Shown here piece by piece: positions 17,116-26,104 of a stretch of DNA of 64,000 bases. The notes beneath the pieces were generated by a model. It made no database searches and was not told the origin of the DNA. It saw only the letters and a list, made by a program, of their open reading frames with translations. The stretch's first letter is position 1; each line of letters opens with the position of its first letter. The position numbers were made by a program, and so were the translations under genes. This DNA is from AC-56 sp963702195 (lineage in GTDB: Bacteria > Actinomycetota > Thermoleophilia > Solirubrobacterales > 70-9), in assembly GCA_963702195.1 (NCBI GenBank), contig OY969725.1, positions 2,170,001-2,234,000 on the forward strand, given 5' to 3'.

Positions 17116-18551
17116 CGCCCGGGCAGCACGACCTCGAAGACCGCCCCGCCCCCCGCGGCATCGTGCGCGACTGCGCGGCCGCCGTGAGCCTCCGCGATCG
17201 CGGCAACGATCGCGAGCCCGAGCCCGGCTCCGCCGTCGTCGGCGCGTCGCGATCGCTCGTGACGCCAGAAGCGCTCGAAGGCGTGGTCCGCGGCGCCGGG
17301 CGGCAGCCCCTCGCCGTGGTCGCGGACCGCGAGCGTCACCTCGCCCCCGCTCGCGGAGACCGAGACGTCGATCGGGGTCCCAGTGGGTGTGTGCTCGGCA
17401 GCGTTGCGAAGCAGGTTGGCCGCCACCTGGTGAAGCTGGGCCTCATCGCCGACCACCTGTCCGGTGGAACCCGCGGTCAGCTCGATGCGCCGCTCGGGGT
17501 TCGCCGCCCGGGCATCGGCACAGGCGTCGGCGACCACCGTCGGCAGGTCGACGGGGCGGCGCACCCTCTCGCGCACCTCGTCGAGCCGCGCGAGAGTAAG
17601 GAGCTCGCCGACCAGCACGCCCATGCGGGCCGCTTCATCCTCGATCCGGCTCATCGCCTTCTCCAGCTCGTCCGGGTCGCGGGCCGGACCGAGCCTGAAC
17701 GCCTCTGCGTAGCCCCGGATCGAGGTGAGCGGGGTGCGCAGCTCGTGCGACGCGTCCGCGAGGAACCGGCGCAGGCGCTCCTCGCTCGCCTCCCGCTCGG
17801 CGAAGGCGTGCTCGATCTGACCCAGCATCGAGTTGAGCGCCGCACCGAGCCGGCCGACCTCCGTGCGCTCGTCGGTCGTCCCAACTCGCGCGGACATGTC
17901 GCCGGCGGCGATCGCATTCGCGGTCTGCTGCATGCGCTCGAGCGGCCGCAGCCCCACTCGGATCACCCACCAGGCGAGGGCCGCCAGCGCCGCCAGGACC
18001 GCCGCGGTCACGATCGCGCCGATCAGGCGTAGGTGCGACAGCGTCTGGTTCACTTCCTGAAGCGAGACGGCGGCGACCACGGTGCCGGCCGCGGTTGGGG
18101 CGGCCGCCACGCGGAACTCCGACGAGCCGGTTCCGGGCCAGGTGAGCACCTGGAGAGACTCCGGCGAGGGCGAGACCGGGATCTCGGAGAGGCGCACTGG
18201 CTTTGCGGTCTTGCCTTTGCCAAACAGCGGCGGCGGGCGCCTGACCTTCCCGTTTGGCTTGCGCAGCTCGGCGAAGAAGCCCGGCGGAAGCTGCGGGGGG
18301 CCCGCGGACGACTGACCGTCGGGGGGAAGCGGCAGCGGAACGGCGCCACCGCCACGGACGCGGATTCCGCGCTGGAAGACCCCAGGGCCACCCAGGCGCT
18401 GTCCCACGATCGGCAGCGCCGACTCGACCTGCTGATCGGCGCGATTGAAGAGGTAGTCGCGAAGCGCCGCATACGAGACGGCGTCCACCACCAGCAGGCC
18501 GACGGCGGCCAGCGCCAGGAGGCCGAGCATCAGCCTTGAGCGCAGCGACAT
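17112..18551 (-). CDS. Two-component sensor histidine kinase (HAMP-HisKA)
   Basis: 479 residues. TM1 (about 8-28), an extracytoplasmic region with a Gly/Pro-rich stretch (about 50-165), TM2 (about 178-200), a HAMP domain (LERMQQTANAIAAGDMSARV), HisKA with phospho-acceptor His (LADASHELRTPLTSIRGYAE), and HATPase_c (NLLRNAAEHTPTGTP, VRDHGEGLPPG, GAGLGLAIVAAIAEAHGG). It follows its response regulator with a 1-bp gap. The architecture is like actinobacterial envelope-sensing kinases; the ligand is unknown. Confidence 0.95.
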   Translation of the reverse strand: MSLRSRLMLGLLALAAVGLLVVDAVSYAALRDYLFNRADQQVESALPIVGQRLGGPGVFQRGIRVRGGGAVPLPLPPDGQSSAGPPQLPPGFFAELRKPNGKVRRPPPLFGKGKTAKPVRLSEIPVSPSPESLQVLTWPGTGSSEFRVAAAPTAAGTVVAAVSLQEVNQTLSHLRLIGAIVTAAVLAALAALAWWVIRVGLRPLERMQQTANAIAAGDMSARVGTTDERTEVGRLGAALNSMLGQIEHAFAEREASEERLRRFLADASHELRTPLTSIRGYAEAFRLGPARDPDELEKAMSRIEDEAARMGVLVGELLTLARLDEVRERVRRPVDLPTVVADACADARAANPERRIELTAGSTGQVVGDEAQLHQVAANLLRNAAEHTPTGTPIDVSVSASGGEVTLAVRDHGEGLPPGAADHAFERFWRHERSRRADDGGAGLGLAIVAAIAEAHGGRAVAHDAAGGGAVFEVVLPGR

Positions 18552-18552
18552 C

Positions 18553-19260
18553 TCAGCTCCTGGGCCGGCGAAGCACGTAGCCCACGCCCCGAACCGTGTG
18601 GATCAGCCGCGGGCCCTGCGCGTCCACCTTCTTGCGGAGGTAGCTGATGTACGTCTCGAGCACGCGGGCGTCGCCGCCGAAGTCGTACTGCCAGACGTGG
18701 TCGAGGATCTGCGCGCGGGAAAGGACGCGGCGCGGGTTGAGCATCAGGTAGCGAAGCAGGCGGTACTCGGTGTCGGTGAGGTCGATCGGCCGTCCGCCGC
18801 GGTGCACCTCCCGGGTCTCGTCGTCCAGCTCGAGGTCCTCGTACACGAGCCTGCTCACGTCGCCGTCGACGCCCGCGCGGCGAAGGATCGCCCGCACCCG
18901 CGCGATCAGCTCCTCGACGCTGAACGGCTTGGTCACGTAGTCGTCGCCGCCGAGGGTGAGGCCGCGAACCTTGTCCTGCGTCGTGTCGCGGGCGGTGAGG
19001 AAGAGGATCGGCACCTCCCTGCCACCGGCGCTGAGGCGCCGCGCGACCTCGAAGCCGTCGAAGTCGGGCAGCATCACGTCGAGGACCATCATCTGGGGCC
19101 GAAACTCCTCGGCCCGCTCGAGCGCCTCACGGCCCGTCCCCGCCGTTGAGACCTCGAACCCCGCGTAGCGCAGCGCCATCGACACGAGCTCGGCGATGTT
19201 GAGCTCGTCGTCGACGACGAGGACGCGCGGCCCGTCGTGATTTGGCGCTTCCGCCGTCAC
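18553..19260 (-). CDS. OmpR/PhoB-family response regulator
   Basis: 235 residues from GTG 19260, chosen because the receiver begins 12 residues later and the longer frame upstream enters the neighbouring gene's promoter and 5' end. Receiver: VLVVDDELNIAELV, phospho-acceptor in MVLDVMLPDFDGFEV, TARD, GGDDYVTKPFSVEEL. The C-terminal winged helix has DTEYRLLRYLMLNPRRVLSR, ETYISYLRKKVDAQ and TVRGVGYVLRR. It is the first gene of an operon with the kinase just downstream and is divergent from the MBL-rhodanese gene. Confidence 0.95.
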   Translation of the reverse strand: MTAEAPNHDGPRVLVVDDELNIAELVSMALRYAGFEVSTAGTGREALERAEEFRPQMMVLDVMLPDFDGFEVARRLSAGGREVPILFLTARDTTQDKVRGLTLGGDDYVTKPFSVEELIARVRAILRRAGVDGDVSRLVYEDLELDDETREVHRGGRPIDLTDTEYRLLRYLMLNPRRVLSRAQILDHVWQYDFGGDARVLETYISYLRKKVDAQGPRLIHTVRGVGYVLRRPRS

Positions 19261-19339
19261 AGGGGCATGATCGCCGAGAAACCTTGGAGTTTCCTGAGAA
19301 TCTCCGGAACCTCGCCGATCGGAGACAATCGGGGGGCGA

Positions 19340-20734
19340 GTGTCGACGTTCTTTCGCCAGATCATCAACGAAGACCTCGGGTGCGGCTCGTACGTCGTTG
19401 GCGACACGTCGGCCGGGGTCGCCGCCGTGATCGATCCCCAGTGGGACATCGACCCCTACCTGCGGCTGAGCCGCCTGCACGGCATGCGGATCGAGCACGT
19501 GCTCGAGACCCACAACCACGCCGACCACGTGTCCGGGCACGGCCGTCTCGCACGCGCCACCGGCGCGACCATCCACATCCACCGGCTCGCCGAGGCCGAG
19601 TACCCGCACGACGGGATCGACGACGCGTGGTCCCTGCGCCTGGGGACGGTCGAGATCGAGGCCGTCCACACGCCGGGGCACCGGCCGGAGCACACCTCGT
19701 TCGCTGTCCGCGACACCCAGGCCGGACGGGTTTGGGCGGTGCTCACAGGCGACTCGCTGTTCATCGGGGACGTGGCGCGGCCGGACCTGGCGATCGAGCC
19801 GCGCGAGGGCGCATCGGAGATCTATCACTCCCTCCACGAGCGGCTGCTGACGCTGGACGACGAGGTGGCCGTGTTCCCGGGGCACCTCGGCGGCTCGCTC
19901 TGCGGGTCATCGGCAATCGAGAACGTCGCGGCGTCGACGATCGGCGCCGAGCGTCGCCACAACGACGCCCTGGCCTACGAGAGCCAGGAATCCTTCGTCG
20001 AGGCCTCGCTGGCCTCGATCGGCGAGCGGCCGCCCCACGTCGAGCACATCGTGTCCCTGAACAAGGGGCCGTTGGTCGAGGAGCTTGGCGTACCGGACCT
20101 TCTCTCGCCCAGGGCCGTGGAGGCGGCGATCGCTTCGGGAGCGATCCTCGTCGACGCCCGCACCAACGAGCAGTTCGACGAGGCGCACATACCGGGCGCC
20201 CTCAGCGTCTCGGCGTACGACACGGGATTCGCCACCAAGGTGGCGAACGTTGCCGACCTCGACGCGGAGCTGATCGTCGTCGCAGCCTCTGACGGCTATG
20301 AGCTCGAGGCCGGCGAGCTGCTCGGCTCCGTCGGCCTCCACGTGCGCGGCTACCTCCAGGGCGGGATGACGGCCTGGCGCTCGGAGGAGCGACCGGTCTC
20401 GAGAATCGAGATGATGGACCCCGGCGCGCTCGCCGAGCGCCTCGAGGGATCCAGCGGCGTCGTCGTCCTCGACGTCCGCGACCCGGACGAGTTCGCATCC
20501 GCGCACATCCCCGGGGCGATGCACATCCCGTACGGTCACCTGATGGATCGTCTGTCGGAGCTGCCTCGGGACCGGCCGATCGCCGCTGTCTGCAGCGGCG
20601 GCAAGCGCAGCGGCCTGGCCGCCTCACTTCTCCAGCGTGAGGGCTTCGAGCAGGTGATCCACGTGGGCTTCGGCGGCGTCGGCACGTGGCGCGAGCTCGG
20701 GCACCCGGTCGAGTCCGGGCCCCCGGCCGGCTAG
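19340..20734 (+). CDS. MBL-fold hydrolase with two rhodanese domains
   Basis: 464 residues from GTG 19340. The metallo-beta-lactamase domain (1-250) has the metal motif THNHADHVSGHGRL and later HTPGHRPEHTSF and TGDSLFIGDVARPD, as in persulfide dioxygenase/glyoxalase II-like proteins. Two rhodanese domains follow. The first (about 262-360) lacks a Cys at the active-loop position (VVAASDGYELEAG) and is probably inactive. The second (about 370-460) has an intact loop CSGGKRSG. This fits sulfane-sulfur handling: the rhodanese carries persulfide and the MBL iron site oxidises it. The stop shares CTAG with the convergent antiporter. Confidence 0.9.
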   Translation: MSTFFRQIINEDLGCGSYVVGDTSAGVAAVIDPQWDIDPYLRLSRLHGMRIEHVLETHNHADHVSGHGRLARATGATIHIHRLAEAEYPHDGIDDAWSLRLGTVEIEAVHTPGHRPEHTSFAVRDTQAGRVWAVLTGDSLFIGDVARPDLAIEPREGASEIYHSLHERLLTLDDEVAVFPGHLGGSLCGSSAIENVAASTIGAERRHNDALAYESQESFVEASLASIGERPPHVEHIVSLNKGPLVEELGVPDLLSPRAVEAAIASGAILVDARTNEQFDEAHIPGALSVSAYDTGFATKVANVADLDAELIVVAASDGYELEAGELLGSVGLHVRGYLQGGMTAWRSEERPVSRIEMMDPGALAERLEGSSGVVVLDVRDPDEFASAHIPGAMHIPYGHLMDRLSELPRDRPIAAVCSGGKRSGLAASLLQREGFEQVIHVGFGGVGTWRELGHPVESGPPAG

Positions 20735-22626
20735 CCGGCCCGGGCCGCGGCCGCGGTCACCCTCGAATCCGCCAGGCGCGCCACGTTCGACAGGGTCTCG
20801 ATGTCGTACGGGCCGTAGTGCCGGCGGCCGTTGATGAAGAAGGTGGGCGTGCCGGAGACCCCGCTCAGGTCGGCGCTGTCCACGTCGCGTGCAACGCGGG
20901 ACGCGACCCTGTGGTTTCGCAGGTCGTCGGCGAACCGCTCGGTGTCGAGGCCGAGCTCGTCGGCGTAGCGCAGGAGGTCGCGCGGCTGCAGCTCACCCTG
21001 GTGGTCCAGCAGGCGGTCGTGCATCTCCCAGAAGCTCCCCTGGAGGTGCGCCGCCTCCGATGCCTCGGCTGCGAGCTGCGCGTGGGAATGGACGTCGTTC
21101 AGGGGAAGGTGGCGCCAGACATAGCGAATGTCCCCGCTGTCGGCCAGCAGCTCGCGGATCACCGACTCGGCACGACCGCAGTAGGGGCACTCGAAGTCCC
21201 CGTATTCGAGCAGCGTGACGGGCGCCTCCTCCGGCCCGCGGATGTGGTCGACCTCGGGATCGACCGCCACCGCCAGATCGACCACCGTCTCCGGCGGCCC
21301 GAACATGGCTCGCAACCGCAGGCGCTCCGGCAGGACCAGCGTGACCCGGTAGACGGTGGCGCTGGCTAGGGTCGCGCCCAGCGCGGCGACGACGATCCCG
21401 ATCTTCGCCTCCTCCAGGTCCTGGCCGCTGAACGCAAGCGAGGCGATCAGCAGCGAGATCGTGAACCCGATGCCCGCCGCCGCGCCGGCGCCGATCACCC
21501 CAGCCCAGCCGACCGGGGGCCGCACCCGCCCCCTCGTCACCCGAGTGAGCATCCAGGACGTCGCGCCGATCCCGAGCGGCTTGCCCACGACGTACCCGAC
21601 GACTATGCCGAGCGCGATCGGTGACGAGAGGGCCTGCGACAGCGAATCGCCGCTGATGACGACACCCGCGTTGGCGAGCGCGAAGAGCGGCACGATCACG
21701 TAGCTGGTCCACGGGTGGTAGAGGTGCTGGAGGCGCTCGTTCGGCGAGACGGCCGACTCGAGCCCCAGGCGCGCCGATCTCGCGAGCTCCGGAGTCGGCT
21801 GCTCCCGGAACCGCCGGAAGAGGTCGCTGGCCCGCTCCAGGTCTCCCCGCTCGGCGGGGGCGGCCCAGGTCAAAAGGCCCATCGCGAGCCCGATGATGAT
21901 CGGGTCGACCCCGGACTCGAACAGCGCGACCCAGGCCACGACGCCAAGGAGGAAGTAGAGAGCTCCACCCCGGATCCGCGCCCGCGACGCGGTCACGATC
22001 AGCGCGAAGACGCCGGCGGCGACCAGCAATGCGGCCAGATCGACCGAACCGCTGTAGACGACGGCGATCACCGCCAGCGCGACCAGGTCGTCGATCACGG
22101 CTACCGTGAGCAGGAACGCCCGCAGCCGGTCGGAGAAGCGGGGCCCGACGAGGGCGAGCGCCCCGAGCGCGAACGCCGTGTCCGTGGACATCGCCACCCC
22201 CCAGCCCTGAGCCGACCCGTGTCCCGCGTTGATCGCCAGGAAGATGGCCGCGGTGGCCGCCATGCCGCCGATGCCGGCCAGCACGGGAAGTGCGACGAGC
22301 TCACGGTCCCGAAGCTCGCCGAGGTCGAACTCCCGCCGCGCCTCGAGCCCGATGACGAAGAAGAAGAACGTCATCAGGCCGCTGTTCACCCAGTGTCCGA
22401 CGCTCTGCGAGATTCCGGCGTCCCCGATCTGGATCGACAGGGTCGTCCCCCAGACGCTGCCGTACGAGGACGCGTCGATGTTTGCCCAGGCGAGCGCCGC
22501 AATCGTCGCCCCCAGCAGGATCGTGGCGCTCCCGGTCTCGGTGCGCAGGAAGGAGCTGAGCGGCGTCTCGAGGCTGCGCGCCCACGCGGTCCGTCCCGAG
22601 AATCGAGTTGCGTCGGCCGCGGCCAC
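20731..22626 (-). CDS. nhaA: NhaA Na+/H+ antiporter fused to a C-terminal DsbA-like thioredoxin domain
   Basis: 631 residues. Residues about 20-430 form a full NhaA antiporter: GHWVNSGLMTFFFFVIGLE, MSTDTAFALGALALVG, the adjacent Asp pair in TVAVIDDLVALAVIAVVYSG, GIGFTISLLIASLAF. Residues about 455-625 form a DsbA-type domain with EYGDFECPYC (CPYC redox motif), EMHDRLLDHQGEL and the cis-Pro loop GVSGTPTFFING. Exchange of Na+ for H+ supports pH and salt homeostasis. The redox domain is unlikely to be required for that and may act on a membrane or envelope partner. This fusion is known in other actinobacteria. Encapsulin genes lie immediately upstream. Confidence 0.95.
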   Translation of the reverse strand: MAAADATRFSGRTAWARSLETPLSSFLRTETGSATILLGATIAALAWANIDASSYGSVWGTTLSIQIGDAGISQSVGHWVNSGLMTFFFFVIGLEARREFDLGELRDRELVALPVLAGIGGMAATAAIFLAINAGHGSAQGWGVAMSTDTAFALGALALVGPRFSDRLRAFLLTVAVIDDLVALAVIAVVYSGSVDLAALLVAAGVFALIVTASRARIRGGALYFLLGVVAWVALFESGVDPIIIGLAMGLLTWAAPAERGDLERASDLFRRFREQPTPELARSARLGLESAVSPNERLQHLYHPWTSYVIVPLFALANAGVVISGDSLSQALSSPIALGIVVGYVVGKPLGIGATSWMLTRVTRGRVRPPVGWAGVIGAGAAAGIGFTISLLIASLAFSGQDLEEAKIGIVVAALGATLASATVYRVTLVLPERLRLRAMFGPPETVVDLAVAVDPEVDHIRGPEEAPVTLLEYGDFECPYCGRAESVIRELLADSGDIRYVWRHLPLNDVHSHAQLAAEASEAAHLQGSFWEMHDRLLDHQGELQPRDLLRYADELGLDTERFADDLRNHRVASRVARDVDSADLSGVSGTPTFFINGRRHYGPYDIETLSNVARLADSRVTAAAARAG

Positions 22627-22643
22627 GGGGCGGCCCGCGGCTC

Positions 22644-23444
22644 CTACGGGCTCAGTGCGACGGCGGCCTCGGGCGTCGCGATGCGGAAGCTGAAGCTCTC
22701 CTCGAGATACAGGCGGACGGCCTCAGTGTCGTGGTCGAGATAACCGATCGAGAGGTCCTCGCCCGACTCGAACAGGAAGTGGCCGCCCCCGACGCGCATG
22801 ACGACCGCCCCCTCCACGCCGGGGGCCCACACGAGCGGCCCGCCGGCGATCTCGCGAAGGTGCTCCAGCAGCGGGTAGCCGCCGTGCTGGCTGGTCTCGA
22901 GAACGTTCGTGTGCGCCTGGGGACCGAGCGCGAGCCCGTACGGGCCGTCGATCCCGACGCCGCGGAGCGTGTCGACGGCCTTCGCGACGTGGCGCGGGTA
23001 GCGTTCGCAGTCCTCGCCGAGCGCGATGGGATCGTGTGGCGAAGCCTCGGCGATGCCGGCGATGCCGACGGCTCCCCAGCCGTTGAAGACCGCGGCGTTC
23101 TCGGCGAGCGCGATCCGGTGTGCAGCCTGATCGAGCTCGGCGAGGTCGACGTCCTCGGCCCCGCGATCGGCGTCGGCGAGCTCCGATCGCGCGACGGAGA
23201 AGGGCGCGCGGACCTCCACCAGCGGCAGCACACGGCGCCGCGCGGCGTCGACCCCCTCCGGCGAGTCATCGACCCGCTCGACCCGGCCGAGATTGGTGGC
23301 CGAATGCTCCCAGCCCACCGGTCCGGCGAAATCGACGAGCTTGCGCGCGGCCAGCTCAGGCGCGAGCCGCTCGCGCGCCTCGGCGTCCAGAAGGCTCCAC
23401 CCCGTCTCGGTGATCGGAGCCCGGTCGCGGAGCAGATGACTCAT
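22644..23444 (-). CDS. Encapsulin shell protein (family 1)
   Basis: 266 residues of the linocin M18/encapsulin family with HK97-like fold: MSHLLRDRAPITETGWSLLD at the N-terminus, KLVDFAGPVGWEHSATNLGR, LPLVEVRAPFSVARSEL, FNGWGAVGIAGIAEAS, GPYGLALG, and a C-terminal GHFLFESGEDLSIGYL with F-rich end. Monomers assemble into an icosahedral compartment. The start overlaps the stop of the ferritin-like cargo gene by 4 bp, so shell and cargo are co-translated. The length is normal. Confidence 0.96.
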   Translation of the reverse strand: MSHLLRDRAPITETGWSLLDAEARERLAPELAARKLVDFAGPVGWEHSATNLGRVERVDDSPEGVDAARRRVLPLVEVRAPFSVARSELADADRGAEDVDLAELDQAAHRIALAENAAVFNGWGAVGIAGIAEASPHDPIALGEDCERYPRHVAKAVDTLRGVGIDGPYGLALGPQAHTNVLETSQHGGYPLLEHLREIAGGPLVWAPGVEGAVVMRVGGGHFLFESGEDLSIGYLDHDTEAVRLYLEESFSFRIATPEAAVALSP

Positions 23445-23833
23445 GACGCGGGCTCCCTCAGGGCGCCGATGCCGAGCGACTCGCTGCCGGGAGCCGGCCC
23501 TCCGCGGGAGGCCTCACCCTCGACCGCCTCCTCCTCGGCCTCCTCCCCGTGCTCGACGATGTCGCCGTCGGTGAAGAGGATCCCCTCGGCGATCTCGCGC
23601 CACAGCGGGGTCCGGCGCAGGAGGAACTCGAGGTCCATGCAGAAGTGCTTGAACTCCTCGCCCTGGGCGTCCCGCATGATCGCGAACGCGTCGCGGTCGG
23701 GCTCCACGGCGATGCGCTGCTCGTACCAGCCGATCGCCTCGGCCTCCTCGGTCAGGGAGGCGCAGAGCCGGGCGAAGGTTCGCGTCCGATCCGGGAGCTC
23801 GGCCGGCGGCTCGTGGTAGGAGTCGAAGCCCAC
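23441..23833 (-). CDS. Encapsulated ferritin-like protein (EncFtn) with targeting peptide
   Basis: 130 residues from GTG 23833. Two-helix ferritin-like fold with iron-binding residues Glu in LTEEAEAIGWYEQR and the E-x-x-H pair in GEEFKHFCMDLEFL, as in EncFtn. An acidic stretch (EHGEEAEEEAVEGEA) links to the C-terminal cargo-loading peptide ESLGIGALR, the consensus LGIGxL signal that docks to the encapsulin inner wall. It oxidises Fe(II) and delivers iron to the shell interior, protecting against iron-driven oxidative stress. The shell gene follows directly. Confidence 0.95.
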   Translation of the reverse strand: MGFDSYHEPPAELPDRTRTFARLCASLTEEAEAIGWYEQRIAVEPDRDAFAIMRDAQGEEFKHFCMDLEFLLRRTPLWREIAEGILFTDGDIVEHGEEAEEEAVEGEASRGGPAPGSESLGIGALREPAS

Positions 23834-23869
23834 GGCGACATCTTTTCAGGCTTCGGACCTCGATTGAAG

Positions 23870-24226
23870 CTAGCGCCCGACCGCTGCCTCGAGCTGGCGC
23901 CGGGCCTTCACCACCGCCGGGACCGAGCAGCCCAAGGACTTCGCGATCTCGCCGTTGGTCCGCTCGGGATCGCGCCGGATCTCGAAATCGATCCGACCCC
24001 TTGCGCGGAGCTTGGCACGGTCCTCCCGACTCATGTCGGGGGCGGCGCGGTGGTATGCCGCCTCCGCCGCGAGGTCCCGCCGGCACGTGAGGCAATGCGT
24101 GTCGCCGCCGTCGACGTTCCAACCGGCCGGCGGCCCGCCCGGCTCGTGACCGGGGAGGTAGCGGATCGACACGCCGCAGCGGTCGCAGATCCAGCTCGGA
24201 GCCGAGCTCGTGGTTGTCGGGGTCAT
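23870..24226 (-). CDS. Small zinc-ribbon / HTH-like protein
   Basis: 118 residues. The N-terminal half has two CxxC pairs (ICDRCGV and HCLTCRRD) about 30 residues apart, suited to one zinc site. The C-terminal half is basic and ends in a helix-turn-helix-like segment (PERTNGEIAKSLGCSVPAVVKARRQLE). It follows the DEAD-box helicase with an ATGA overlap, so it may act with RNA or DNA in the same process. No characterised family is recognised; the function is unknown. Confidence 0.75.
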   Translation of the reverse strand: MTPTTTSSAPSWICDRCGVSIRYLPGHEPGGPPAGWNVDGGDTHCLTCRRDLAAEAAYHRAAPDMSREDRAKLRARGRIDFEIRRDPERTNGEIAKSLGCSVPAVVKARRQLEAAVGR

Positions 24227-25419
24227 CGATTCCTCCTGCGTCCGTTCGAGTGCCGTTGATGTCGACGTCGCGGGGGCCGGCGGTCTGAGTCACCGGGCGA
24301 GCCGTTCACGTGCGCGGGACGCCCGTGGTCGAACTCGCCGGACAGCCCGAGGCTCTTGGCGATCCGCCTCATCTCGACGGTCTGGTCCGGCAGCACGAAG
24401 CTGACACCGGTTCCGTCGCGCCCGGCGCGCGCGGTGCGCCCGACGCGGTGCACGTACGCGTCGCGGTCACCCGGAGCGTCGAAGTTGACGACGTGGGTGA
24501 TGTCCTCGACATCGATGCCGCGGGCCGCGACGTCCGTCGCCACCAGCGTGTCGATGTCGCCCCGCGCGAATCGGGCCAGGGCCTTCTGACGCTGCGGCTG
24601 CGACTTGTTGCCGTGCATCGCGACAGCGGCCAGGCTGTGCTTCTGTAGGCGCTTCACCAGACGATCGGCACCCCGCTTGGTACGGACGAAGACGAGGGTT
24701 CGCCCCCTTTCTGCGTCCCGGAGCTCGTTGACCAGGGCATCCACCTTCGCCTGATGGGCGAGGTGGACGAAGCGATGGTTGACCTCACCCACGTCCTCGG
24801 CTCGATGCTCGTGGACGTGGCGCCGGGCGTCCCGGGTATACGACCGCGCCTGCTTGCCGGCGGCGCCCTCGAGCGTCGCCGACGCGAACAGCGTCTGGCG
24901 ATCCTTGGGGGTGCGGGCAACGATCCGGTCGACGGCGGGCTTGAAGCCCATGTCGAGCATCCGGTCCGCCTCGTCGAGCACGAGCACGCGGACGTGCTCG
25001 AGAGTCAGAGCCCGGCGGTTCAGCAGGTCCTCGAGGCGGCCCGGCGTGGCGACGACGATATGCGCGCGAGCGGCAAGCCGGGACTGCTTCTCGATTCCGA
25101 CGCCGCCGTAGACCTCGGCGATGCCGAGCGCTCGGCTGGCGGCGAGGTCACGGAGCTCGGAGACGATCTGAATCGCGAGCTCGCGGGTCGGAACCAGGAC
25201 CAGGGCGGCCGGACGGCGGGAGTCGGCCTTCACGAGATCGACGAGCGGCACGCCGAAGGCGAGCGTCTTGCCCGAGCCGGTGGGCGACTGGACGAGCACG
25301 TCGCGGCCGGCGAGGACATCCTCGATGACCAGCTTTTGGATTGGAAACGGCGCGGTGATGCCGCGCTTGGTAAGCGCGCCCACGACGGGACGCGATACGC
25401 CGAGATCGGCGAAAGACAT
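24223..25419 (-). CDS. DEAD-box RNA helicase
   Basis: 398 residues from ATG 25419, with AAAGGAG upstream on the minus strand and conserved Q-motif start MSFADLGVS (Q in FPIQKL). Motifs: I QSPTGSGKT, Ia PTRELAIQ, GG, Ib TPGRLEDLL, II VLDEADRMLD, III SATLEG, then the second RecA domain with TLVFVRTKRGAD, V ATDVAARGIDV and VI YVHRVGRTARAG. The tail is short, basic and Arg-rich, likely for RNA binding. Such proteins remodel RNA in ribosome assembly or mRNA decay and are often cold-induced. Confidence 0.95.
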   Translation of the reverse strand: MSFADLGVSRPVVGALTKRGITAPFPIQKLVIEDVLAGRDVLVQSPTGSGKTLAFGVPLVDLVKADSRRPAALVLVPTRELAIQIVSELRDLAASRALGIAEVYGGVGIEKQSRLAARAHIVVATPGRLEDLLNRRALTLEHVRVLVLDEADRMLDMGFKPAVDRIVARTPKDRQTLFASATLEGAAGKQARSYTRDARRHVHEHRAEDVGEVNHRFVHLAHQAKVDALVNELRDAERGRTLVFVRTKRGADRLVKRLQKHSLAAVAMHGNKSQPQRQKALARFARGDIDTLVATDVAARGIDVEDITHVVNFDAPGDRDAYVHRVGRTARAGRDGTGVSFVLPDQTVEMRRIAKSLGLSGEFDHGRPAHVNGSPGDSDRRPPRRRHQRHSNGRRRNR

Positions 25420-25710
25420 GTGGTGCAACTCCTTTGTGAGTGGTGGGAATCCAGAAGCCCGGACGCACTCGGAGTGCACGGAAAGACGGAACTCCTCGGG
25501 GCCAACGGTGGCTCCCGACGCCAATGACGGTAGCAGGGTCGGGGGCGCGGTCATTACGGCGACATCGCATCTGAGCGCCGAAACCGCCTGCTAATCGCTC
25601 GATTCGCCGTCCCCCCGGTAGACTCGTTGCACACGCCGGTTTGGGCCTCCGCCTCCTCCTCCGCCCTCCTCTAGACCCGGCTCCGCGCGAGGAGAGGGAG
25701 AGGGGTACGC

Positions 25711-26088
25711 ATGAGTGATCCGCACGAGCACGGCGATGGAGGATCCGGTGGAGATGAGACCTCCGACCAGATCGCGCGGTCGCTTGGATCGGTCTGGCAG
25801 CGCTTCTCGGGGCAGCGCCCAAAGTCCACGAGCGTCAAGATCGAGACGAACATCGTGAGATGCGTGATCGAGGAGGGCACGGCCGAGCCCGTTGCCGAAG
25901 AGGACGCCGACACCGAAGGCGTCGAAGCCGGACTGTCCACGGACTCGCCTAGCTTCGCCTACAACGCAACGGCCGTGATCGCGCGCGCCACCGGCCGGCA
26001 GGTGGTGGCCTACATCCCGAAACGCGACAAGAAGGCGCAGACCTCCTCACAGACGTTCATCCTGGATCAGCCACGGCAGCGCTTCTGA
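25711..26088 (+). CDS. Small DUF2294/MpsC-like protein
   Basis: 125 residues, with purine-rich ribosome binding site GGAGAGGGG just before the ATG. The central part (SVWQRFSGQRPKSTSVKIET, VRCVIEEGTA) and the C-terminal part (VIARATGRQVVAYIPKRD, QTFILDQ) resemble the two ends of DUF2294/MpsC proteins, but the middle is shorter. MpsC-like proteins have been linked to membrane potential generation in other bacteria, though the role of isolated ones is unclear. Predicted soluble, with an acidic N-terminus. The assignment is tentative. Confidence 0.55.
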   Translation: MSDPHEHGDGGSGGDETSDQIARSLGSVWQRFSGQRPKSTSVKIETNIVRCVIEEGTAEPVAEEDADTEGVEAGLSTDSPSFAYNATAVIARATGRQVVAYIPKRDKKAQTSSQTFILDQPRQRF

Positions 26089-26104
26089 GCTGCAGATACT
26101 CGGC

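Noticed and set aside
19270..19320. GAAAC...GTTTC inverted repeat between the OmpR regulator and the MBL-rhodanese gene
   Set aside because: 5-bp arms with 6-bp spacer could easily occur by chance; no direct repeats typical of OmpR sites could be established.
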